Origin: Gordius sp. MW1
Lineage: Eukaryota; Nematomorpha; Gordioida; Gordea; Gordiidae
NCBI GenBank assembly: GCA_964036665.1
Contig: OZ038528.1
Location: forward strand, 13,770,501 to 13,834,500
Direction: 5' to 3'
DNA: 64,000 nt
Of the stretch, positions 12,528 to 24,600 are shown in pieces; within the stretch, counting starts at the first letter, position 1; each line of letters opens with the position of its first letter. Position numbers and translations under genes: made by a program. The notes below the pieces were generated by a model that did not search any database, had not been told where the DNA came from, and saw only the letters and a list, made by a program, of their open reading frames with translations.

Positions 12528-13353
12528 GCGCTAAAATTAATAAGCCCGCATTAAAGTACAATAGACTTTATATCAAGCAATCAATCTTTACTTTTATTCC
12601 TATAAATTTTAAAGTCAATATAGTACTAGAAACAAGATAAGCATCATTAGACTAGGGTTAGTGTAAAGTTCAAATTAAGTTTCGGGAAATAGCAAGCATT
12701 TGCATATTACATTTTAAAACGCACCACAAAGGCATTTACTATATTTACTTAGGCTATGCAATATAAGTAAACAGACCAATATTTTAGAAAAGTAAAAGCA
12801 CGATGAGGCGACGGGAAGTCAATACTTATGCTTTCCCCCAACAACAAGGGGGTCGTGATTTAATTGTCATGGGCGTATGAGTGTGGAATCCATCTAAAGA
12901 GAAAATCTATTTTGCGTTAAATAAGAAAAAGCCGACGGTGCCTTTACAAACTTAGGTATTTCGCGAAAAATGCGAAATCTCATTATTCTTTATTAAATTT
13001 TAAATATGTCATTGCAGTATATTAATGTTTTTAGTTATTATATATAGACAATAGATTTTTTAGCACAATAAAAATTGTGTTGGTTAGGCATTTAGATTGC
13101 CAAGTCTAGCATTAGTATATATCAGCATTCAAACCTAACAATGAATGATTTATATTATAATAGGCAGGATTAACGTTTATAATGTTTTTAATAGAGAGTT
13201 AGTCGCATAACCAACCTTAGTAATAAAACCTTAACCATCTAAATGAAAACTTTCCAATATTACCAACTTTATTAAGTCAACATCAATGATATATCTAATA
13301 ATAAAATAAAAATCACAATACAGTTAATATATATATTAAAGTTAAGCAGTATA
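12528..13353. other. spacer between RPA1 start and RALBP1 end
   Basis: About 825 bp of AT-rich DNA that must hold the RPA1 promoter and the RALBP1 3' UTR. No coding signal found. A minus-strand AATAAA lies at 13268-13273, 80 bp past the RALBP1 stop. Confidence 0.5.
13268..13273 (-). promoter_or_regulatory. RALBP1: AATAAA polyadenylation signal, RALBP1
   Basis: TTTATT on the plus strand, i.e. AATAAA on the minus strand, about 80 bp downstream of the RALBP1 stop at 13354-13356. Confidence 0.4.
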
Positions 13354-16300
13354 TTAGCGCACGTGAAATATATTAATCGCCAATATATCTCGTTTAGTCG
13401 CCATCATGTGGCAGGGAAAAATATCCCGAAAAGCGACTCCAATAATTTTAAAAGTGTAAGTTTTCCACGATCCACTTAGGGCATTCTTTTCGTAGCTCAA
13501 AAATTTTAGAAGAGAAATTAGAAGTATCTTGATTTTTAGGCCTATGATTTCGTTATTTTGATAATACAGGTTGTCGATGATATCCACATTGGTTTTCTAT
13601 CGATGAACATTTCCAAAACATAATAAATGAGAAAGTAATGATACTTATGCCATCTATAAACTGCGAAAAAATATAAAAGGGGAATTTTGTAATGTGAAAT
13701 AAAAGAACGTTATTAGCCATAGAGATGGCAGAAAAAAATGATATATTTTATAATGCATAAATGTTTGTTAAGACAAAAGTATTAGCATTTATAATACTTT
13801 AAATGATTTAGTATAAAAAGTTGTTAAGCTTCCTAAATACAAAAGTTTTGACAAGTACTGAAGGCTTGCAAAAATTAATTTATTAATAATTAAACAAGGT
13901 CAATCATATTCCAAGTACCTAATAACCTTTTAAAGAAAATAAGACATAATCATGTACGTCTTTAAGTGTGCCCGGCCCTCCAATCATCCTTATCTTTGGC
14001 TTGTTTTACTCAATGTTAAAAACGTATAAGCGAAAATTGAAGTTTATTTGCAATTTAATAAAATTAAGCGAGATATATTTGTAAAAGGAGGACATTTATT
14101 CATCCAAGGCACACTTTGAACATAATTTTATAAAAATCATGATACCTCTAAAACCTGATTGCAGCGTTCTAAGTCCTTTACCGTTAGATTCTAAATAAAA
14201 TTAAAATTATCATTGTTTATAATCTTATTTAAATTAAAAGGATATTTAATAAAAATCCATGCATATTGTTTTAAGCAAATAACCGAAAGAATTTTTTATA
14301 AACCTTGCATGCCCATTTCACCTTAATTTTAGGCTTTAAATCAAAGATTATATAAGTTAGGTAGTTAATTGAATATAGACCATCAATAAAATAAAGAGCC
14401 TGGGAAATCTTATGTAATTCCTAATCCTATAATCTAAACAATTTTATTATAAACCTTTGGATGATGAATTAAAAGGTATTTTATTATATAAATAATTAAA
14501 AGAAGAAATTGATTAATTTACATCCTTGTCTTCTTTAGAAAATAAAGGGACTAATTCTTCATTGATCGAATCGAAATATTCGTTAATTTCAAAGCTAAGT
14601 GAAATCTTTTGAGATTCACAACTCTGTGTATCCGAAGATTGCTGATTTAAGCGACGTTTAAGCATTTTTTCTCTGAGCTTTTTGGACTGTTGCTTCAACA
14701 CTTTGGTGTCTGATTCGATTTGGTTTTTAAGCTCTTCACCCTCTTCCAGCAAAAGTTTCTCTTGGATTAAAGAGGCCAAAAGGGTCACGATAGGTACAGT
14801 AAGAGGGATAATCTTTAAAGACGTTGATTCTATAATCATAGGCACAGATCTGTTAATTGTGTAACTAAACACGTTAAATATCAAAACCTCAAAAATGAGA
14901 ATGCCTATAATTTTATATAATAAGCATTAAATTCGCAAGAACCTAATAAAACAACCATATAATTCAGATTTTTCAAAATTATATAGATTTATTATAATTA
15001 TAGCAATATATTAATTTGATATATCGAAATCAATATGTTCAGGATTAATCCCACCGCACCTAACTACGCATGAATCAGATGTTCACCACCAAACATTTCT
15101 AGCTAAAATTTAACGTTCAAAGGATTTTAGTTTACAGTATAATTATTATCAATCAAACCCCAAAAATCTAAATGTGAGTGCAAGCAATTAATTGAACGCA
15201 ATTTATTACTACCATCTTGCAGTTCCGCTACAGGCAAAGTCAATTCTATGAGCCTGGTAAAAGCTTCGTTGAAAATGGTTAAATCCACTAAGGGGTCTCC
15301 ACAAAATGCGACATCATCTTTAAAATCTCCATCAGAATCGCCGTCCAAACCAGTGTTAAGATTGTTATCCGAAAAAGAATTTTCCCTACAAAATTTAAAT
15401 CTTCAAATTCTTATATTAAATATAGCAACAAGACAACTTAACAAATTACTATTGTCGAATCCACTGACATATTATATTCTTGTTTGCAAAATCCTTTAAT
15501 GTCGAATTTTTTTAAGCCAACATTCACCAACTCGTCGTAAAATGATAGATTGCCAAAATCGGATCAAAAGTTAAAATAATGGTTATAATAGGCATAGAGA
15601 GGTTGGAATTAAAGATCTTAAAGGCTTCTGGTTAATTTTTAGTGAATATCAAAGAAATTCGAAAACAAAATCATTACCAATCATGAGGCAAGGAGAAATT
15701 TACGAAATGATCCCGAAGTCTCTCACCATTAGAGCCCTCATTGTTACCCTCATCGAGAGATGAATAGGATGAAATGGAATCATCAAAATCGGTCATATCC
15801 AGGGATGATCTTGCACTGCAATGACTATCCGACGTGGCATGGACAATCCTGTCAGCCTTCAAATTAGTTACCACGGTTTCTTTTAAGTTTTCGTCAACGT
15901 TATTTAATTCTTCTTCTAACGTTGAATTGCCTTCCGCCCCCTAAAATATAGTTAAGATTCCTTTCACAATATCTATGGTAACGTAATAAATTATTATTTG
16001 GAAATCGAGTATTTATATTTAAAAATATAGCGTGTTATCTAATATCCTTTTGGGGGGGGTGCCTTATGTATTCAGGGGAAAATCGTGATCTTACACCAAA
16101 TATATATGAAGATACCATTTGCAAATTATATTGATCAGCTCTCGCCTAAATTTTAAAAATTATTTTAAACAAAATGTTAATATTTTGGGCAGCAAGCATC
16201 ATCATACATTTAAGAGACTTTCTGGCAAAAACTGTTATTTGACATTACCTAAGCTTCATATAAAAAATCTTAAAGACCTACTTAAGATTTTTTCTAATAT

Positions 16301-18662
16301 TTAAGGCGAGTTTTGAAATTAGATAGATTCAATTAACAGCTGTTATGGTTCTTTGAGGCGCATCACAAATGTGGGTGCCTGACAAATGTAACTATATGAA
16401 AAAAATACCTGATTTGACATTAGACGATCGTCGATATTTTGCTCAACAAATTGCAAGTCATTTTCGTCGAGCGGAATTATCAGACTGACGTCCTTTAGGG
16501 ACGAAGTTTGGCCTTGAGTGGGGATCGTGGCTTTCATAGGCTCCAAAAATTTGCCAGCTAACATAGTGTATGATCAAAAAATTAAATTAAGATATTTCAT
16601 CTATGTTATTTTAATTCCTAACCCTTATGGCTAATTGTTAGAAATTTAAAAATTTAGATGTAATCGACAATAGCCATAGAAAGTTGTTTTTTAAACCAGA
16701 GCCGTTTCCATATTTGTTCAGGTTTTTAAGAGCATTTATCCGAACCCGAACGGCCTGAAAGTTTCTTAAAATTATTATCACTTATTTTCAATTTTTAGAA
16801 ACACAAACATTATAGGCATTTCATTACTTAGAGACAATAATATAATAACCCAAATACTTTAGTAAAAAGATTCATAGAAACAATCCAGTTTAAAATGGGT
16901 GATAAAGATGGCTGGGTAAAAACAAACTTTAAAATTCAAATATATTCGCCGGTTACATTTTATTAGGCCGAGTTGACAAACAACCCATGCAGGGCTCAAT
17001 GCCAGGTACAATGATAAATCATCAAAAATTTGAGTTATAAAACTAGCATTGAATATAAAGGCAGGAGTTCAAAGGTTTATGTGGCAATATCTGATGATCG
17101 GATAATTATTGTTATTTTGAATTAATTATAAACATCATAGAAATTATTAGCAATAATTACAATAAACTTCAAAATTAGTATACAAAGCGATTGTTGAACA
17201 ATTGCCAAAAATTACAATAGCAGACCTACAAATTTACTAATGTAAAATACCTAAGACTTGAAACGGACCCATTTTTCTTGGTTCCAATATTTTTCCCGGT
17301 TCCAAAAGTTCTTCAGGCTTTTTAGGATACTCCGCTTGCTTACATAGTCTGATCTATTGTTAAATATGCAAAAAAAAATATTAAAATCAGAAAAAAACTT
17401 GTTCCGCTAATATAGGGAGCGCACGTTTCAAATTTTATTTATTTGATCACTCAATAAATAGAGGTACTGTTGTTAAGATATTAATTTGCTATACTTAGAG
17501 GGTAAATAGAAGCAATTATAAAAAAAATTGAGTCTTTATTTGTAAACTCTTTTGCGCTGGAAAATTAAAGGATACAACAAAACCCGTTACAAAATATATT
17601 TTTATGTTTAAATTCTCGCTTTAATCGATTAAAATTTAAATTCAACGTAACGAATGAGCAATACTTTTCGCTTGAGCTGTGTCACCCGTCTTTGTACTTC
17701 CCAAAGCTCATCTTCCAACTTTTTTTCGGTCCGTTCCTCAGGAGCAATTACAACATCTAGAGCACATCAAAATGTCACTTTAAGATAATTTGAAATATTA
17801 AAACCATACTAACGACATCCCCTAAATTTAATTATATTATGTGATATTTTTGCATTTATTAAATGCATTTAGCAAATTGAATATAAATTTTTCAATAAAG
17901 TTGACTTTGAAACGGAGTACTTAAAAGAATATAAATAGCCGCGGGCATGTGTAGAACATATTTGTATTTTTTCATTTAGAGCCTCGGAGAGAAAGTTTTG
18001 CTAATAATAAACACCAAAAAGCACCGGTGACTTTATAATATTTCATAAAAAATCTCTGTGTACCTTTCTCTTTGTCGTAACTAACATCGGTTTGCGCAAC
18101 CTTTTTCCCGTACTTCGAATAAAAGGAATGGTGACCGCTGTTGCTCCCTTTGGTAAAACTTTGAGCATGCTTTATTTTTTTGCAGCGATCAACGGCCGCA
18201 GCGGATTCTTGCTTTAGAGTGAGACACTTTTCGACGTTTTTATGATGGGGCGGTTGAATCGGTTTCGAACGCTGCATTTTCAAGTGCAATTCCTTCAGTG
18301 CTGATTCCTGTGTAGCTAGTTCTTTTTCCAAATCGCTAAATTTAATTTATTTAAAGCGTACTTTATTTTAAGTCCTAAAAAATAGTAGGTTCAAATAGGA
18401 TTTAAAAATCTTTGCGGCACTTAGGTGGGGGTAAAAATGAAATTTATTAAAACTTCTCGCCACTAGACACCGATTGTTGAAAGTATTCAATTTTTTAAAA
18501 AAAAAATCTATCATTTATTACAATTTTTTAAAGCCTGATAAAAATATATATAGTGTTTGAAAATGTTTTAAATAAAGTGTCAACATTCTAACATACCTTA
18601 AACAATTGGGCATATCGATATTGTCGGAGCTGTCAAGGTCTCCCTCGATGGGCTTAGATAAT
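13354..18662 (-). CDS. RALBP1: RALBP1 exons 8-17, linker and Ral-binding coiled coils
   Basis: Exon 10-11 junction reads DELWEVQRRVTQLKRK then IRLCKQAE, the counterpart of the vertebrate LWEVQR...LKRKLREAK segment. Exons 12-14 are acidic and serine-rich (SISSYSSLDE) and longer than in vertebrates, explaining the larger protein. Exon 15 (VTLLASLIQEKLLLEEGEEL onward) matches the Ral-binding coiled coil (INILLAQENEILTEQEELL). Exons 16-17 (VKDLERCNQVLE, then NNEIIGLKIKILLISLLKFL) match the C-terminal helix (EDLQRQNEELE, EAIIELRVQLRLLQ). Stop at 13354. Confidence 0.78.
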
Positions 18663-21600
18663 CTATAAATCAAAAGTCATCATCTATTTATTAAATTAAA
18701 TATTCTTAGTTGACGGCTAAATAAATCAACAAAAGAAAGCAAAAGTTCATTACATTTTAAAAATCACTAATTACGTCTTAAACAATTAGCAACAACTTTA
18801 TAAGTAATAATAACGCTTGTCTTAAACGATCAGTAATAACTGTGTAAGTAATAATAACCTTTTAATTACAAGCCCCGGGAACAATTCTTTGTAATGTAGC
18901 AATAGAACTTTCAACAACTTCGGGTGAAGTCTTAACAATGGCGCAAATATATGAACGCAGTTGGACAAATTAAATTTGTTTACGGATTCCTAAATTTAAA
19001 ATGATTAAAGTAAACCCCAATTAATTTAATATAAATTGTAATCTAAAAACATTATGACAACGGCTTGGGTGCGGATCCTTGGTAAAATTCAATCTGCACA
19101 TAATTTATGGTAAACTTTATAACTCCCTAATAAACTAAATCCTAACTACCATATGCAAAGGCATAATGTCATATATAAATTAAATAATAAATTATAAAAA
19201 ACAAGCAAGGAATAAGCAAAAAATAAAAAAAAAATGATTTTTAATAAATTACATATGCAAAGAGGTGCAGAAAATGTGACAAAAGGTAGGCTAGCATATA
19301 CCAGTGCGAAATAGGAAGCTTTTCATTTAGCGTGGTTTTGATAAAATTGAGGGGAGCCTGGATGTCATCGGCTAGCTTCCCCTTGTTATCATGTTTGTGA
19401 TTCCCTAAACATAGGGTAAACGTTTAATATATACAAGGTGTTGACAAACAATTTGATTTAAAATTGAGCAGGGATTTCACATCGACTTTTTAATTTGAAC
19501 CACCCTGTGCATGGACCTGTAGCTAATTCAATCATAATTCTTTATAGAAATAATTATTTGGATATAAGTTGCCGGCCTATTATAAAACTGACCACAATCA
19601 CAATTTTTCATTAATTACAATGTACGACCTTGTAAAAGTTAAAAATCTAATAATATCGATATCTGTATAATAAAAATAATTCGCATTTATTATGAATATT
19701 AAAAAGGCGTGTTTAATAGAAAAAATTTATAATAGAGGGCTATTTCTAAATGATTGTGTATGATACGTGCAAAAATATATTAGATTAACGAGATGGCATA
19801 GAGCTACGGACTGAAATTGTATTGGATTTTACAATTTTCCTGGTGATTTTCTGCTTGATATCGAAAAATTCGTTGAAATCGTGTGTAATTCTTCTTAATA
19901 AAAACAATCAAACTCGGCTTATAAATTTATTTTAAATAATATATTTGTGATTAACTAGTCCAATCATATTGTATAGGTCAAGTTCAAGTTCAGAATCTGA
20001 GAAAACGAGCTAGTTTAAGTTCACAGTTCAAATTTTTTGGAAGGAAACTAGTCAATTCTAAGTTCAGAAAAAAGTGAACTAGTTCTATGAACTAGTTCTT
20101 AACAGCTCTATTAATGAGATGTCTCAGGGGGTTTCTGAAAATCATAAAGCTATAGTTTTTCTTAGTTTTGAGATACATCACTCGGTTGGACTGATCCTTT
20201 GCATCGTCTACAAAGACCCACATGCACGTATTGCCCTGATGGCGTTAGGGAGACAATTCTAAGGGATATAACAGGTTGTTATCAAAAAATCCTGCTGGGA
20301 TTAGTAAAAATGAGAGTTTATTGTCCTATTTTACCCTTATTAAATGTTATTGATGAAGATGATGAGTCAAAAACAGAGGTTGTTTGGAGGCATTGACTGT
20401 GAAATGCATTGGAATAATGTATAGGATATGGCGTGAAGCAAGGACTTTAATATTTTCAAGTCTTAATTCTATATTGATTATTACATCAGATGATGATTCT
20501 ACATAGTCCATAAATCTTGCAAGGCTGGCTAAGGTCTTTTGAATTATATTTTAGTATAATCCACATAAAATGAAGGCTACAAATAAAATTTTGCATATAA
20601 CCGCGGCAGGCCAAATAATACACATTGTGGTACTCAGTTTTTAATGAATGAAATTTGCAAAGGGACTTGTTTAAGGTTGATAAACAAATTTTATGTTTAT
20701 TGATTATGATTGTCCAACTAAAATATAATTAAATGCAAGCTATAGGCATTTTATAACTTCTTGACTTCAATTTAAAATGGAAAAATAACAAAACTTTTAT
20801 ATAATAAAATATTATATAAAAAAAAACAACAGCAATTATTATGGAATGTCGTAGGGAAATGTACCTAAATTATGCTGGCGCTCCCGTAATATGGCCACAC
20901 GTTCCATCAAGGTAAGCTCTACGCAGAGTGGAATCAGGGGGAGAGAGAGGTGTTTAACGTAATGCCTTAATAAGGTAGGAGCCAATGAGCGAGGTCCAGC
21001 ATGTTCTAGCCAATCCACGAACCCCGTTTCAACGTACCGCATTTTAACCTTCTCCAACAAAGCCTTGGCTACGCTCTTCTTGTATATGCCTTCCTTCCTT
21101 GCCACGTCGCCTTTCGTTAAGTCATGGAACAAAAATTAGAATGAAAAGTGACACGAGATATTCTATTGTGATCACGAATTTTTTTTTTAATTAAATTCTT
21201 TTCGATCGACTATCTCAATTTAAGATAATTTCTGGGGAGGGTGTAGACCTAACATACTAAATTAATAGCTAATTTGTTTTTAGCTATTTTACGGTAATTT
21301 TTTAGGCTATAGACGTCTAAAGGGCAAATATAATTCACTGATCTCTTTATTTTTGCTATAATTACAGAAGTACTAACGCTAACTACATGATTTTAGTGCA
21401 TCTGATCATAAAATTAACAACTTTCGGGGTTTATTTTAGTGATCAAATTGATAAAAAAAAATAAAAGCTCTAACTTGACAATATGTAGTCCTTAATCACC
21501 AATTATCAGTTTTCTCAAATAGGCGGGCGAGTAGATGGTCAAGAAATAAAAAAAAATACAACCATTTCTGGATAGCATTATAATTGTATATCGTTTTCTA

Positions 21601-24600
21601 AATTGTTATAGAATGGCCTACATTTTCCTATGTTTAATAAGTCGGGTTTTCAAAAAATAGAGGTATAATAATTATAAAACAAAATGATCCGTTTGTAATT
21701 GTTTAAGCTATTCAAATGATCTTTTTCAGCTCAATTCTTCAAATTCAAGTTTTCTAACTTAATACAAAAACTCGGGCCTTCGGCCCTCGTGGGAAGGGGG
21801 AGGGGAGAAGGGAAGGGGGGAAGGGAAGGGGGGACGACTCATCTTTACTTCGTATAAATGTATCATATTTGCTATGCAATTTATGGGCGAGAAAGGTGGG
21901 AAGGGGCGAGAATGCCTATAGGGGGGTATTAAATGCCTAATGATTAATTAATTATTTATACAAATTTTCCATTTATAGGCAAAATGTAATATAGGCAAAA
22001 TGTAATATAGGCAAGGGTTAGGGTTAGATTTAGTGTTTGCATCTAGTTGCGTATTACATTAGTTTTTACGACCTTTAGTGATTATGGGTTTAACAAACAT
22101 TATATTATAAAACATCACAATGTTAAGAATTTGCAGAATTGTTGGGAGAAATTTTTGTTGAATTTGAACAATTTTTAATTAAAAAAATCAAAAATTTGGC
22201 CAATGGTCATTTTTTCTCCATTGGTCAGTACCAACAGATACTCTATAAGTCAATGATAGCCAAAAAAACGGAAAAAAAAATTTGTTGCTCACTTTGGCCA
22301 ATGGTCATTTTTTTCCATTGGTCAGCAGCCAGCACACGGTAAAAATGGATATAAATTCATAAGAGTAAAAAAAACGAAAAAAAAATTTTCGAATCACATT
22401 TTGGCCAATGGTCATTTTTTTCCATTGGTCAGCAGCCAGGACACGGTAAAAGTGGATATAAATTCATAATAGTCAAAAAAAAAAACGAAAAAAAAATTTT
22501 CGAATCACATTTTGGCCAATGGTCATTTTATTCCATTGGTCAGCAGCCAGCGGACGGCCAAAAAGTCATAAGAGCAATGGTAGGAACAGGAACAATCATA
22601 ATAGTCAAAAAAAACGAAAAAAATAATTTCGATTCACATTTTGGCCAATGGTCATTTTTTCCATCGGTCAGGAGCCAGCGGACGGCCAAAAAGTCATAAT
22701 AGCAATGGTGGTAACAGGAACAATCATAGTCAAAAAAAACGAAAAAATAAACTTGGATTCACATTTTGGCCAATGGTCATTTTTTTCATTGGTCAGCAGC
22801 CAGCGGACGGCCAAAAAGTCTTATTATCAATGATAGTAACAAGAACAATCATAAGAGTCAAAAAAACTCCGGGATTCTAACCCAAAAACTAGTTAAATTG
22901 CATAGCAATTAAAAGTAAACAACTTTTATTTATGTTTATTATATAATAAAATGAAACAATAATAGAACAAGCGGACGGCCAAAAAGTCATATTATCAATG
23001 GTAGTAACAGGAAAAATATATTAATTTAATTTAAAAAATCAAAAAAAAATTTGCCCTCTCCGGGAATCGAACCAGCAATTCAGAACGTTCGCCGGGGTTC
23101 GAACCCACATTAATAGAGGCATAGGCTTTTGTAGGGGCACAGGGACCCATATCAGTAGAGGCATAGGCCCTTGTAGTGGAGGGCATAGGGTAATTATAGC
23201 AATTAATATCAATGTTACCCAATTCAAAAACGAATAGATATACTTATGCATTAATTTAACGTAGCAATTAAAACCCGACCCCGCCCGAAAGCGAGGGAGA
23301 TAGAGATGAGGGGTGGGGCACCTCTTATGTATTAATTTAAAAAATAACACAGCGAGAGAGATAGAGATGAGGGGTGGGGCACCTCTTTCTCATGCATTAA
23401 TTTAAAAAATCGATAACCTAATATACCCACTGCAAATAGATAGGGAGGGTAACGGACGGACAACGGACAACCAAAAACGAGCCCATAAATTGCATAGAAA
23501 TTAAAAACTCGGGCCTTCGGCCCTCGTGGGAAGGGGGAGAAGGGAAGGGAAGAGGGGAAGGGAAGGGGGGACGACTCATCTGTACTTCGTATAAATGTAT
23601 TATATTTGCTATGCAATTTATGGGCGAGAAAGGTGGGAAGGGGCGAGAATGCCTATAGGGGGGTATTAAATGCCTAATGATTAATTAATTATTTATACAA
23701 ATTTTCCATTATAGGCAAAATGTAATATAGGCAAGGGTTAGGGTTAGATTTAGTGTTTGCATCTAGTTGCGTTTGCGTATTACATTAGTTTTTATGGCCT
23801 TTATTGATTATTGGTCTAACAAACATTATATTATAAAACAACACAATGTTAAGAATTTGCAGAATTGTTGGGAGAAATTTTTTGTTGAATTTGAACAATT
23901 TTTAATTAAAAAAATCAAAAATTTGGCCAATGGTCACTTTTTCTCTATTGGTCAGTACCAACAGATACTCTATAAGTCAATGATAGCCAAAAAAACGGAA
24001 AAAAAAATTTTGATGCTCACTTTGGCCAATGGTCATTTTTTTCCATTGGTCAGCAGCCAGGACACGGTAAAAGTGGATATAAATTCATTAGAGTAAAAAA
24101 ACGAAAAAAAATTTTCGAATCACATTTTGGCCAATGGTCATTTTTTTCCATTGGACAGCAGCCAGGACACGGTAAAAGTGGATATAAATTCATAATAGTC
24201 AAAAAAAACGAAAAAAAAGTTTTCGAATCACATTTTGGCCAATGGTCATTTTATTTTATTGGTCAGCAGCCAGCGGACGGTTAAAAAGTCATAATAGCAA
24301 TGGTAGGAACAGGAACAATCATAATAGTCAAAAAAAAACGAAAAAAATAATTTCGATTCACATTTTGGCCAATGGTCATTTTTTCCATCGGTCAGGAGCC
24401 AGCGGACGGCCAAAAAGTCATAATAGCAATGGTAGTAACAGGAACAATCATAATAGTCAAAAAAAACGAAAAAATAAACTCGGATTCACATTTTGGCCAA
24501 TGGTCATTTTTTCATTGGTCAGCAGCCAACGGACGGCCAAAAAGTCTTATTTCAATGATAGTAACAAGAACAATCATAAGCGTCAAAAAAACTCAGGGAT

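Noticed and set aside
13354..13596. Separate small gene at 13354-13596
   Set aside because: It fits in phase after exon 16 of RALBP1 and matches the family's C-terminal helix, so it is the last exon.
20199..20396. 65-codon plus-strand open frame TYCPDGVRETILRD
   Set aside because: Lies in RALBP1 intron 5, no domain, no splice context; too short to support.
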